From the NCBI GenBank assembly GCA_017445225.1, contig JAFSUN010000014.1:45217-109216 (forward strand): a stretch of DNA of 64,000 nt, in the 5' to 3' direction. The notes beneath the pieces were generated by a model. The model did no database searches and was not told the origin of the DNA. It saw only the letters and a list, made by a program, of their open reading frames with translations. Position 1 is the stretch's first letter; every line of letters begins with the position of its first letter. Shown here piece after piece: positions 8,944 through 17,786 of this stretch. A program made the translations under genes and the position numbers. This DNA comes from Erysipelotrichaceae bacterium. Lineage in GTDB: Bacteria > Bacillota_I > Bacilli_A > Erysipelotrichales > Erysipelotrichaceae.

Positions 8944-9906
8944 TTATGCTAATTTTTCAAACATGCTGTATATATCCAGATCAAATCTCTTAGGCTGTAC
9001 CAGAGCCTGAGCAATCGGCGTGGAGATCATGTCATCATGACGGACACCAACGCAGCGGTTGGTAGCGCCATTGGCCAGCAGTTCAACGGCATAGTTGCCC
9101 ATTCTGGTAGCCAACAGACGGTCGAAAGGAACCGGTGAACCGCCTCTCTGAATGTGACCGAGAACCGTAGGACGGCCGGAGAAGGAAGTGTTGGCTGAGA
9201 TCTTCTTCGCCAGCTTGTCAACATCGGTGATCTTCTCAGAGAGAATGACGATGGCATGTCTCTTCTTTCTGGTCTCATCAAAGTGCTTCAGTGTTGAGAT
9301 GACCTCGTCTTCGTTAAAGCCGATCTCCGGGGTGATGACGATCTCAGCACCGCAGCAGATGGCTGAATACAGGGCCAGATCGCCGCAGTGATTGCCCATG
9401 ACCTGAACAACGGAACAGCGGTGATGGCTGGCTGAAGTATCTCTCAGCTTGTCTATGCACTCAACGATGGTATTCAAAGCAGTATGGAAACCGATGGTAT
9501 AGTCCGTACCCGGACAGTCATTGTCAATGGTTCCCGGCAAGCCGATGCAGCTGATGCCCTTCTTGCAGAGATCGCCGGCGCCTCGGTAGGTACCGTCGCC
9601 GCCGATCACGATCAGGGAATCCATGCCGACCTTCTCCATCTGTTCGATGGCCTTGTTCTGCACGGCATCCTCAACGAATTCCGGCAGGCGGGCTGTACCC
9701 AGGATGGTGCCGCCTCTGAACAGAATGTCGGAAACACTCTCTCTTTCAAAGCGCTCAAATCGGCCGTTTACCAGTCCGTCATAGCCATCGTAGATACCGT
9801 ATACTTCAAAGCCCTTCAGCAAGGCACTTCTGGTAACAGCTCTGATCGCTGCGTTCATGCCCGGCGAATCGCCGCCGCTGGTCAAAATTCCAATCGTACG
9901 TTTCAT
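8944..9906 (-). CDS. pfkA: ATP-dependent 6-phosphofructokinase, variant active-site motif
   Basis: It phosphorylates fructose 6-phosphate with ATP. The 320-residue length is standard. Motifs: LTSGGDSPGMNAAIR at the N terminus, LGTARLPEF (the Arg72 region), GGDGTYRGA and PGTIDND (both ATP-type), and HIQRGGSPVPFDR. One oddity: the usual MGR motif after the base catalyst reads MGNHCGDLAL, so Asn replaces the Arg that is Arg171 in E. coli PfkA, a residue linked to transition-state stabilisation. The gene lies 38 bases downstream of dnaI with a small hairpin (9929-9944) but no terminator between them, so it likely belongs to the polA-dnaI run. Confidence 0.95.
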   Translation of the reverse strand: MKRTIGILTSGGDSPGMNAAIRAVTRSALLKGFEVYGIYDGYDGLVNGRFERFERESVSDILFRGGTILGTARLPEFVEDAVQNKAIEQMEKVGMDSLIVIGGDGTYRGAGDLCKKGISCIGLPGTIDNDCPGTDYTIGFHTALNTIVECIDKLRDTSASHHRCSVVQVMGNHCGDLALYSAICCGAEIVITPEIGFNEDEVISTLKHFDETRKKRHAIVILSEKITDVDKLAKKISANTSFSGRPTVLGHIQRGGSPVPFDRLLATRMGNYAVELLANGATNRCVGVRHDDMISTPIAQALVQPKRFDLDIYSMFEKLA

Positions 9907-9944
9907 ATAATTGCCTCTTTTCTATTTTTTCTCGTAAACGAGAA

Positions 9945-10850
9945 TTATCTCCTGCTGTTTCCGCTCATCGGCAGCTGATAGGTGATCGCCCGGATCCTTT
10001 CAACGATGCGCTCAGCCTTCAGTTCATCGCTGCCGTTAGAGGTGTATGTATAATGCTTCTTAAGATCGTTAAGAGAGAGATTGCTGGTGAAGAAGGTCGT
10101 CAGATGATTCTCCATCCGGTAGTCCAGTACCGGCAGCAGCAGATCATCCCGGACCCATTCGGTGATGTTCTCGGCTCCGATGTCATCCAGTACCAGGAAT
10201 TCCGCTCTCTTCAGCTTTCTCAGACTGTCATCGACGAAATCCTCGTCGCTGCCGATGCTGTTGCGGGCATCGGAGAAGAAGGATGGGACATGGACAAAGG
10301 CAGTTTTCTTTCCTTCCCTGGCCATGAGGTTACTGATGCAGGCGGCCAGATAGCTCTTGCCGACACCGATGCTGCCAAAGAGGTAGATGCCCTTCCAGGT
10401 TCCCGATTCCAGCCATTTTTCGATCGTATCGACGATCTCCAGATAACGCGGTGATTCCTCACGGCGGTCGATCTTATCAAGGGAATAGAGCAGCTGCTTG
10501 CGGGAGAGATAGTTCATCAGGTAGTTTTTCTCATGCCGAACCGCTTCCCGGCTTTCCTTCAGATATCGGCAGACCGCCATCACTTCATTGGGAATGCCAT
10601 TCACGAATTCCAGGGTCCGGTGATAGCCCTTCGGATCATAGCTGCAGTCAGCCAGTCCGCGGCATTCGCTGCATTTCTTCTCGCTCTTCAGCCAACCGGC
10701 CAGCATGAAGACATTCTCCCTGGCTTCCTCAATGCTCAGCTGACCGTCATTGATCAGCTTGGCGATGCGGTAATCGGCCAGGACTTCGTCTTCCAGTTTA
10801 TTCCGGTCAAATCTGAAGTCACTCTTCAGCTTAGTTTCCATTTTTCTCAT
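9945..10850 (-). CDS. dnaI: Primosomal helicase loader DnaI
   Basis: DnaI loads the replicative helicase in Bacillota. The N-terminal half has a cysteine cluster (Cys61, 64, 70 in CSECRGLADC, perhaps Cys95) that matches the zinc-binding helicase-interaction domain. The C-terminal half is an AAA+ ATPase with Walker A GSIGVGKS (160-167), Walker B FLVLDDIGAE and sensor-like TFFTSNLSLNDL. The first ATG (10853) is only three bases from GGAGG; the second at 10850 has six-base spacing and is preferred. It overlaps the end of dnaB, typical of the conserved dnaB-dnaI pair. Confidence 0.95.
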   Translation of the reverse strand: MRKMETKLKSDFRFDRNKLEDEVLADYRIAKLINDGQLSIEEARENVFMLAGWLKSEKKCSECRGLADCSYDPKGYHRTLEFVNGIPNEVMAVCRYLKESREAVRHEKNYLMNYLSRKQLLYSLDKIDRREESPRYLEIVDTIEKWLESGTWKGIYLFGSIGVGKSYLAACISNLMAREGKKTAFVHVPSFFSDARNSIGSDEDFVDDSLRKLKRAEFLVLDDIGAENITEWVRDDLLLPVLDYRMENHLTTFFTSNLSLNDLKKHYTYTSNGSDELKAERIVERIRAITYQLPMSGNSRR

Positions 10851-12006
10851 CATTCCCCTCCTTGAACATCAGGGTTCGCAGATTGCTGATCTCATCCGTT
10901 GACAGTTCCTCAACTTCCGAAGCCGTAAACTGATATTTTCCCTGGCTGCTGCGATCCCCGGTTCTGACGCTGTTGAGCTCCTCCTTCGCCAGAGCATAGT
11001 TTTCAATTCCCTTGCGGGCCAGGGTTACAGCCAGTTTTTCCACGTAACGGCGGGAAAGCCGCTTGTTGTTATTGGCAAGTGTATACTCGATGACGGCATT
11101 GATGACCTCATCACTTAACTTAAGAGTATCTCTCAGGTAGTCGATCAGTTTCTTTTCAGAGGCTACGACCGGCAGATTGTTCTGCAGGCGGCTGAGGAAG
11201 GTGATCGGATCATCAGTGTAACTGGCCGGCTGGTCAGCAGTTGCGTTTTCCGCATACTCCAGACAGCGGTTCTTCAGTCCCTGCCAGTCGATCTCCTTTT
11301 TACGGGCATCAATGGATTTAAGCAGCAGACGCCGCATGTTCTCTTCATCAACGTGATAGGTGAGCGCCATCGAGGCAATGGTATCCATGTTGTCAACGGT
11401 CCTCAAGACCGCCGGGAACATGAAATCCGACATGCCGGCCAGCAGGCTCTGGGTATCAAAGGCGGCGGTATCGGTTGCGGCCAGCGACTTTCTGATGTCC
11501 TGGTAAACAGCTTCATCACCCTGAGCCCAGTTCTTCAGCTTTCGCAGATCAACGCTGGTCTCCACTTCAATATCGTTGTCGTTCAGGGGATTATCCCTGG
11601 TATTACGGGCCACATAGAGTCTGAACTGTTCTTCACCCACCGTCTCCATGTACTTGCGGCCGAAGAAGGCATCAGAGAGGAAACGGGAAGCGCTGAGCGG
11701 AGCATTCAGGAAGAACTTGCAGTTGTTTTCCAGAGCATTGTAATAGCGCTTCAGCAGTCCGAAGGTTTCCAGCGTCACGATGCAGCGGTCCAGATCGTAG
11801 ATGTTCATGTTAAGGATGACCAGGATCCTCTCTACCCGGGTCTTCTCATTTTCAGCTTCCCCGGCCAGAAAACAATACACGCAGAAAGACTCCATACCTA
11901 TCATCGGCAGGTACAGAGCGGTCAGATTTTTCCTGTCCATTTCCGTTAACGGCTCTGACAGGTATACCTGATAATTATCTCCTGCGAGCATTTCGTATTT
12001 CGTCAT
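10831..12006 (-). CDS. dnaB: Replication initiation and membrane attachment protein DnaB (Bacillota type)
   Basis: This 391-residue protein is the Bacillota primosome factor DnaB (not the helicase), which acts with DnaD and DnaI at origins. The N-terminal winged-helix region is visible in LPMIGMESFCVYCFLAG and LDRCIVTLETFGLLKRY. The C-terminal DnaD/DnaB_2 module includes LIDYLRDTLKLSDEVINAVI and NNKRLSRRYVEKLAVTLARK. It lies 13 bases after the mutM-coaE gene and overlaps dnaI, conserved primosome context. Confidence 0.9.
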   Translation of the reverse strand: MTKYEMLAGDNYQVYLSEPLTEMDRKNLTALYLPMIGMESFCVYCFLAGEAENEKTRVERILVILNMNIYDLDRCIVTLETFGLLKRYYNALENNCKFFLNAPLSASRFLSDAFFGRKYMETVGEEQFRLYVARNTRDNPLNDNDIEVETSVDLRKLKNWAQGDEAVYQDIRKSLAATDTAAFDTQSLLAGMSDFMFPAVLRTVDNMDTIASMALTYHVDEENMRRLLLKSIDARKKEIDWQGLKNRCLEYAENATADQPASYTDDPITFLSRLQNNLPVVASEKKLIDYLRDTLKLSDEVINAVIEYTLANNNKRLSRRYVEKLAVTLARKGIENYALAKEELNSVRTGDRSSQGKYQFTASEVEELSTDEISNLRTLMFKEGNDEKNGN

Positions 12007-12019
12007 GGTCCAAATTTCC

Positions 12020-13414
12020 TCATATTAATTTTAATACAGTATTCAGCGTCTTTTCAACGTTATTGAACAGCTTGTCAAGATCATTTTCATTCATGATCAC
12101 GTAATCAGCCATCTGTTTTTTGGTATCCGAAGACATCTGGCTGGCCACAAATCTTTCAGCCTCCTGGCCACTCATTCCCCGGTTTTCCCTCAGGCGTCTG
12201 ATTACGGTTTCGTCCCGGCTGTATACCAGCAGACAGCAGTCAAAGCGGCGGTACCAGTCGGTTTCAAACAGCAGCGGCACTTCCACGAAAACGACTTTTT
12301 CATCTTCGTTTTCCTGCCGGAAGCGGCAGATGACCTGCCAGATCTTACCATGAAGATACTCTTCAACCTGCTTCTTAAGGCGGGCATCCCTGAAGATGGC
12401 TTCCTTGAGAACCGGCTTGCTGAAGGAAGCGGGATCACATCCTATCATGGCCGAAAGATCAGCGATCACCTTTTCATCTTTCAGCAGATCGGCATTTATG
12501 GCGTCACAGCTGATGGCCTTATAGCCAAGGCTTTCGATGTATTCTCTGACCGTCGACTTTCCGGAACCGATGGTTCCCGTAATGGCGGCAAACACGGCCC
12601 TTTTCTTCTGACAAACCGGGCAGTAATAGGTTCCCCGGCCGCCGACCCTGATCTTTCTGATCGGCGTTCCGCAGGTGTAACAGGCTTCCTTTTCCCGGCT
12701 CTGAACGTTCAGTTCCTGCTGAAACAGGCCGGTAACCCCCAGAGATGAGGTATAGGAACGGATGGTCGTTCCCCCGGCCTCGATGGCCCGGGCCAGGATC
12801 TTCCGGGTCGCCCTGATGATCTCATCCCACTTGTTCAGGGAGATCAGTCCGCAGGGGTGTTCAGGATCCATGGAGACCTCAAAGCAGATCTCATTGGCAT
12901 AGATGTTGCCGATGCCGGCGATCATCGACTGATCGAGCAGCTGGCTCTTTATCGGTTCCTTCTTGCCATGGCAATAACCCTTAAGGTATTCAGGCGTCAG
13001 TCTATCATCAAAGGGTTCGTATCTGAGGCCCTTGACAGCTTCGATTTCCTCATCATTATCATACAGCCAGAAACGGCCGAACTTACGGACGTCGTTATAG
13101 TGCAATTCACCCTGATCCAGTTCAAAGACAATGTGGGTATGCTTGTCAGGCTGGGTCTTCTTAGGATAGACGAAGAACTTCCCTTCCATCCGTAAGTGGG
13201 CAACCAGCACCTTATCGGTTAACCGGAAGATCAGAAACTTTCCTCTTCGGTCAAAGCCGATGAACCGCTGACCGGTCAGATCGGCCGAAAAGCTCTCCGC
13301 ATCCGGAGAGGAAACGATCCGAGGATAAATGACCCGGACATTTCGAATGATGCGGTTCTGAATCTTCTTTTCCAGGGTTCTGACAACGGTCTCTACTTCC
13401 GGCAGTTCAGGCAT
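12020..13414 (-). CDS. mutM-coaE: Fused formamidopyrimidine-DNA glycosylase / dephospho-CoA kinase
   Basis: One uninterrupted frame encodes two enzymes. Residues 1-270 are a complete MutM: catalytic PELPEVE at the N terminus, the hairpin Lys in RRGKF (59), helix-two-turn-helix IAGIGNIYANEI (165-176), AGGTTIRSY and a C-terminal zinc finger with Cys245, 248, 265 and 268. Two residues later a complete dephospho-CoA kinase begins, with P-loop GTIGSGKST (280-288), CDAINADLL, FVEVPLLFE and a C-terminal NENDLDKL region. CoaE performs the last step of CoA synthesis; MutM excises 8-oxoguanine. In many Bacillota mutM and coaE are adjacent separate genes, so this looks like loss of the intervening stop. 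ATG overlaps the polA stop (TAATG). Confidence 0.93.
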   Translation of the reverse strand: MPELPEVETVVRTLEKKIQNRIIRNVRVIYPRIVSSPDAESFSADLTGQRFIGFDRRGKFLIFRLTDKVLVAHLRMEGKFFVYPKKTQPDKHTHIVFELDQGELHYNDVRKFGRFWLYDNDEEIEAVKGLRYEPFDDRLTPEYLKGYCHGKKEPIKSQLLDQSMIAGIGNIYANEICFEVSMDPEHPCGLISLNKWDEIIRATRKILARAIEAGGTTIRSYTSSLGVTGLFQQELNVQSREKEACYTCGTPIRKIRVGGRGTYYCPVCQKKRAVFAAITGTIGSGKSTVREYIESLGYKAISCDAINADLLKDEKVIADLSAMIGCDPASFSKPVLKEAIFRDARLKKQVEEYLHGKIWQVICRFRQENEDEKVVFVEVPLLFETDWYRRFDCCLLVYSRDETVIRRLRENRGMSGQEAERFVASQMSSDTKKQMADYVIMNENDLDKLFNNVEKTLNTVLKLI

Positions 13415-15972
13415 TACTTTACCTCCAGCCAGTTATAACCGTATTCCGTCTGGGCTACCAGCGGAACCTTCAGTTTCATGGCATTTTCCATTTCTTCTTC
13501 AACCAGGACCATCAGCCGGTCCTTTTCTTCCATCGGCACGTTCAGGATCAGTTCGTCATGGATCTGCAGGATCATGCGGGACTTCAGTCCTTCAGCCTTC
13601 AGACGGCGGTAGACATTCAGCATGGCTACCTTGATCAGGTCAGCCGCACTGCCCTGGATGGGAGCATTCATGGCCGCCCGCTTGCCGAATTCCTTCAGCG
13701 AACGGTTGGAACTGTTGATCTCCGGGATCTCGCGGCGGCGGTTGAGCATCGTTACGACATAGCCGGTCTTCTGGCAGTTTTCAATCGTCTCATCCATGAA
13801 CTTCCGGACATTGGGATACTTCTGGAAATACTGATTTATGAAATCGCGGGCCTGCCAGACCGGTATCTCCAGCCGGTCAGCCAGACCGAAGTCGGTCATC
13901 CCGTAGTCAATGCCGAAGTTGATGGCCTTAGCCTGTCTTCTCATGATCGGAGTAACCTCTTCCTCGCTGACGCCGAAGACATCCATGGCTGTCTTGGTAT
14001 GAATGTCCATGCCGTTGCGGAAGGCTTCGATCAGCGCCTTTTCATCGGCCATGTCAGCCAGGATCCGCAATTCGACCTGGGAATAGTCAGCGCCGACAAA
14101 TACGCATCCCTCATCGGGAATGAAAGCCGAACGGATCTGGGCAGCTTCCTCATTGCGGACGCTGATGTTCTGCAGGTTCGGATTGGATGAGGACAGCCGG
14201 CCGGTCTCGGTAACGCACTGATTGAAATCGGTGTGGATCCGCTTTTCCGGAGTAATGAATTTCTTCAGGCCGATGGCATAGGTGCTGTTAAGTTTGCTGT
14301 ACTTGCGGTATTCAAGGATCAGACCGATGATCGGATGGCGGTCTTCCATCTTCTTCAGGGTAGCGGCATCCGTCGATCTCTTGGTGCTCTTCATCAGGGC
14401 AAGGTCATCATAAAGGACTTCACCCAGCTGTTTCGGTGAATTGATGTTGAACTGCCGGCCGGCAGCTTCCCAGATCTCCTTTTCAAGTCTGTCGATCTTG
14501 AGACTGGTTTCGGCAGCAATGCGGTCCAGGACGCTTTCATCGACGCGGACCCCGCAGTCTTCCATGTCAGCCAGAACTTCCGCCAGCGGCAGTTCCAGTT
14601 TCCAGTAGAGGTCTTCCATGTCCCTTTCCTTCAGGCTGGCATAGACCCGGTCACAGACCTCCAGCAGCACGGCAGCCTTCTGACAGGGCGTATTGGTGTC
14701 CCGTTCACTCACGGCAAACAGATCAAGCTGTTCCCCTTCCTGTTTCTTCTCATTCAGGGTAATTCCGTAATGCACCATCAGATCGTGCAGGCTCTTGATC
14801 TTACTGTCGACCAGGAAGGCCGCGATCATCAGATCATGGATCTTTCCGCTGATGGTCAGTCCGTTATCCAGCATCAGATGATGCCATCTCTTGACATCAT
14901 GGACGATTTTTTCATTGTCGGTCTGCAGCCACTTAACAAAGACCGGATCGCTCAGGGCGTCCGCGGCCTTGATGTAGTAGTAGCCGTTTTCACTGGCCAG
15001 GGCGATACCCTGAAGACCCTCGTCATCCTCATCGAGGAAAGCGGCGGTCCGGTAAGCCAGCATGTCATTATTCAGTTTCTTTATAATCTGTTCCCGGACT
15101 TCCCGCTCTTCCTTTTTGGGAGCGGTATCCTTCATCAGGGAACGCATTTCATATTTGAGCAGGAAGGCATTAGCCCTGGGGGAATGGAGATCATAGCGGT
15201 GTCCTTCGGGATCGATGTTGATCTCGGCATCGGTCTTGATGGTCGCCAGCCACTTGCTCATGAAGGCCTGCTCCTTATCCAGTTCCAGGTTCTCACGCAG
15301 TTTTCCCTTCAGTTCATCCAGGTGTTCATAGACGCCTTCCACGGTTCCGTAGTCGTTGAGCAGCTTTATGGCGGTCTTGTCGCCGATCTTTCTTACGCCC
15401 GGGATGTTGTCGCTGGGGTCGCCGCTGAGGCCCTTGAGATCGATGATCTGCAGCGGCTGCAGCTGAAAGCGTTCAAAGACCTTTTCCGGGGTCATGCCTT
15501 CCATCTCGGTAATGCCCTTCTTCATCAGCCAGACGGTCGTATGATCGTCGACGATCTGCAGCAGGTCCTTATCGGAAGTAAGAACATTGACATCGTGATC
15601 CGGATACTTCCTGGCCAGTGAACCGATGATGTCATCGGCTTCGATGCCGTGCTGCTCATACTGCAGCATGCCGATCGCGTCGATGTATTCCCTGATGATC
15701 GGGAACTGAGCTACCAGGTTGTCAGGCGTCTTCTGCCTGGTACCCTTGTACTCGCTGTAGACCTCATGGCGGAAGTTGTCCTTGTCATGGTCAAAGGCTA
15801 CCACCACGCTGTCAGGTTCAATGACTTCCAGAGCCTTGGTCAGCATCGTAATAAAACCAAAAACGGCATTTGTGGGAATGCCGCCTGTAGTACTCATAAC
15901 CGGTCCGTATGCCGTGGCAAAATAGGCCCTGAACAGCATCGAATTGCCGTCAATCAACAGTAATTTCTTCAT
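13414..15972 (-). CDS. polA: DNA polymerase I
   Basis: It fills gaps and removes Okazaki RNA primers. The 5' nuclease domain occupies about the first 290 residues (LLIDGNSMLFRAYFA, YKGTRQKTPDNL, GIEADDIIG, TSDKDLL, SDNIPGVRKIGDK). The 3'-5' exonuclease region lacks the acidic catalytic motifs (AAFLDEDDEG where DTE is expected), as in other Bacillota. Polymerase motifs A (DYSQVELR), B (RRQAKAINFGIDYG) and C (QIHDE) are intact. An upstream ATG at 15999 is possible, but AAGGGG lies 9 bases before ATG 15972 and MKKLLLIDGN is the normal family start, giving 852 residues. Confidence 0.96.
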   Translation of the reverse strand: MKKLLLIDGNSMLFRAYFATAYGPVMSTTGGIPTNAVFGFITMLTKALEVIEPDSVVVAFDHDKDNFRHEVYSEYKGTRQKTPDNLVAQFPIIREYIDAIGMLQYEQHGIEADDIIGSLARKYPDHDVNVLTSDKDLLQIVDDHTTVWLMKKGITEMEGMTPEKVFERFQLQPLQIIDLKGLSGDPSDNIPGVRKIGDKTAIKLLNDYGTVEGVYEHLDELKGKLRENLELDKEQAFMSKWLATIKTDAEINIDPEGHRYDLHSPRANAFLLKYEMRSLMKDTAPKKEEREVREQIIKKLNNDMLAYRTAAFLDEDDEGLQGIALASENGYYYIKAADALSDPVFVKWLQTDNEKIVHDVKRWHHLMLDNGLTISGKIHDLMIAAFLVDSKIKSLHDLMVHYGITLNEKKQEGEQLDLFAVSERDTNTPCQKAAVLLEVCDRVYASLKERDMEDLYWKLELPLAEVLADMEDCGVRVDESVLDRIAAETSLKIDRLEKEIWEAAGRQFNINSPKQLGEVLYDDLALMKSTKRSTDAATLKKMEDRHPIIGLILEYRKYSKLNSTYAIGLKKFITPEKRIHTDFNQCVTETGRLSSSNPNLQNISVRNEEAAQIRSAFIPDEGCVFVGADYSQVELRILADMADEKALIEAFRNGMDIHTKTAMDVFGVSEEEVTPIMRRQAKAINFGIDYGMTDFGLADRLEIPVWQARDFINQYFQKYPNVRKFMDETIENCQKTGYVVTMLNRRREIPEINSSNRSLKEFGKRAAMNAPIQGSAADLIKVAMLNVYRRLKAEGLKSRMILQIHDELILNVPMEEKDRLMVLVEEEMENAMKLKVPLVAQTEYGYNWLEVK

Positions 15973-16007
15973 GTTGTCTTTCCCCTTCCCAGTCATCAAA
16001 TGCCTTC

Positions 16008-16985
16008 TTATTCTTCAGTGTTCTGTTTGAAAACAGTCTCCAGCGCATTGAGATTCTCATACATTATGGTCATGTAATCCTTGTTCTTGGCCTTGTCATT
16101 ATCGGAAAGCCGGGACAGACTGGAGATCCTGATCTTGGTAAGATTCAGGTCCTCAGCAACGGTTTCCGCCAGATCGAGGAATTCCTGCGGGAGCGTATCA
16201 TCCCAGGCGATGTATTCAACGCCATTATTCAGCATCGTCTGCTTGATGATGGCCAGCTGCTTATCATCCGGGAGAGCGCCGTACTTGGACAGTACGATCG
16301 GATAGACTTCAACGCCATAGGTCTTCTGCCAGTTGCCGAAGGTAGCGCCGATGGTAGCGATCCTGACATTATCAAGGCTGATCAGAGCCCGGAATTCGAC
16401 ATCCATTCTGACCAGGTCAGCCTGCAGAGCCTTGAAGCTGTTTTCATAGTAAAGGGTATCTTCGGGATACTTCTCGATCAGCCAGCTCTTGATGGTGGAC
16501 GCAATGGAGCTCATGGCGATCGGGTCCAGCCAGATGAAAGGATCCTTGTTATAGACATCTACGAGGTCAAACTCGCTTTCCGGATAGTATTCCGATTCGG
16601 TTACGACCCGCATGCCGGTCTCCGTCACCGAAGTGGTATATCTCTTGAACTTGTCAATGGCTGACAGCTGAGCCAGATTGATGATGTCAAAGCTGTATCC
16701 CTGAATGTCAGTCTCATAGAGGTCCATGTAGGGTTCCAGCTCACCGATGTAGACAAACAGCGTCGTCTTTTCCAGGATCGACTTGTAGTTGTCAACCATC
16801 CCGGCCCGCTGGATGAAGACATCCTCGGTAATGTATTCCACATCGACCTTGTTGCCGGCCAGCTGTTCAATGATGTACTTTACGGGGTAGACAGTGGTAC
16901 AGATGGTCGCCCTCTTGTTCTCACATCCGCTCAGATAGGTCAGCATCATTGCGATAATAATAAGCAGTTTAACTCTCTTTTTCAT
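16008..16985 (-). CDS. ZnuA-like metal-binding-fold lipoprotein lacking metal ligands
   Basis: The 325-residue protein has a lipoprotein signal peptide with lipobox LSGC (Cys21), so it is anchored outside the membrane. Its layout follows the cluster A-I metal ABC substrate-binding proteins (TTVYPVKYIIEQLAG, a YIGELEPYMD segment, WLDPIAMSSIASTIKSWL, the linker helix and a C-terminal lobe). The zinc/manganese ligand histidines are missing: DPH(V/I)WL is DPFIWL here, and the later His site reads GATFGNWQK. No permease or ATPase gene is nearby. It may bind something else or have a non-transport role. It appears to head the transcription unit that continues into polA 35 bases downstream. Confidence 0.75.
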   Translation of the reverse strand: MKKRVKLLIIIAMMLTYLSGCENKRATICTTVYPVKYIIEQLAGNKVDVEYITEDVFIQRAGMVDNYKSILEKTTLFVYIGELEPYMDLYETDIQGYSFDIINLAQLSAIDKFKRYTTSVTETGMRVVTESEYYPESEFDLVDVYNKDPFIWLDPIAMSSIASTIKSWLIEKYPEDTLYYENSFKALQADLVRMDVEFRALISLDNVRIATIGATFGNWQKTYGVEVYPIVLSKYGALPDDKQLAIIKQTMLNNGVEYIAWDDTLPQEFLDLAETVAEDLNLTKIRISSLSRLSDNDKAKNKDYMTIMYENLNALETVFKQNTEE

Positions 16986-17075
16986 ACGTTATCCATAATC
17001 AGCGATCTGTTTGCGATCTGCCGTGATCCTTTCCCGTTAAAACAGCCATGATGAAAACTGTTTTCCTTATCAAAG

Positions 17076-17084
17076 ATTATATCA
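17076..17084 (-). promoter_or_regulatory. Extended -10 promoter for the lipoprotein-polA unit
   Basis: The minus strand reads TGATATAAT, a consensus TATAAT with an extended TG element; the -35 (TTCTAT at optimal spacing) is weak. Downstream in the leader AAAACAG (17039-17045) and CTGTTTT (17058-17064) form an inverted repeat that could be a leader hairpin or operator. Confidence 0.55.
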
Positions 17085-17107
17085 CATCGGCAGGATCAAT
17101 AGAACTT

Positions 17108-17755
17108 TCAGATCCGATTATTTTCCCGGAAACTGAAGTAATCATGCTGGGATACGATGATGTGATCGATGACCGGCAGGTTCATCAGTTCGCCGGCTTT
17201 CTGAAGCTGATTGGTAACCGAAAGATCATCCAGCGATGGCTTGACCGACTGACTGGGATGGTTATGGGCAATGATAAGCTTGCTGGCGTGACAGTTCAGG
17301 GCTTCCCGGAACAGCAGACTGCTCTGAACGCTGACGGAATCACTTAATCCCCGGAACAGATTACGGTAACCGGTTATGCGGTTCTTGTTGTCGAGAAAGA
17401 CGACGATGAAATACTCCTGTTCCTTCATCCCGATGAAGCTCTGCAGCCACCTTACCAGCCCCTGCGGACCAGCGATCACATCCTGTGACAGCGCCTCCTC
17501 ATAATTGATTCTCCTGACCAGTTCCAGGGATGCCACCAGCAGACTGGCCCGGGCCAGTCCCACTCCCTTGAACTCCATGATCTCATTCATCGAAAGCTTC
17601 ATCAGGCCATTGATGCCGCCGACCTTCTGCAGGATCTCTTCGGCCAGCTGCAGACTGGAAACCCCTTTATAGCCGCTGGATAACAGGATGGCCAGCAGTT
17701 CGCTGTCCGACAGTGATTCCACCCCCAGCATCTGGGCTTTCTCGCGCGGCCGCAT
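17108..17755 (-). CDS. radC: RadC/JAB-domain protein
   Basis: The 215-residue protein has an N-terminal helix-hairpin-helix region (SLSDSELLAILLSSG, EFKGVGLARAS) and a C-terminal JAMM metallopeptidase-like core with HNHPSQSVKPSLDD, the expected HxH...D metal-ligand set. The name RadC is historical; a DNA-repair role has been doubted and the substrate is unknown. The ATG at 17755 has a weak ribosome site, and the in-frame codons just upstream (VKSWPAR) resemble the usual family N terminus but contain no ATG, GTG or TTG. It follows the small peptide gene by 31 bases. Confidence 0.9.
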   Translation of the reverse strand: MRPREKAQMLGVESLSDSELLAILLSSGYKGVSSLQLAEEILQKVGGINGLMKLSMNEIMEFKGVGLARASLLVASLELVRRINYEEALSQDVIAGPQGLVRWLQSFIGMKEQEYFIVVFLDNKNRITGYRNLFRGLSDSVSVQSSLLFREALNCHASKLIIAHNHPSQSVKPSLDDLSVTNQLQKAGELMNLPVIDHIIVSQHDYFSFRENNRI

Positions 17756-17786
17756 CCTGGCAGGCCAGCTTTTTACCGGCTTCCGG

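Noticed and set aside
8099..9010. A 303-codon plus-strand frame across pyk and pfkA
   Set aside because: It runs antisense to two unmistakable glycolytic genes and lacks any motif or ribosome site.
9929..9944. Hairpin TTCTCG-TAAA-CGAGAA between dnaI and pfkA as a terminator
   Set aside because: On the minus strand it is followed by A-rich sequence, not a U-run, so it is more likely a minor processing stem.
13414..15972. Active 3'-5' proofreading in DNA polymerase I
   Set aside because: The DxE and later acidic exonuclease residues are absent, as usual in Bacillota PolA, so this is not a novelty.
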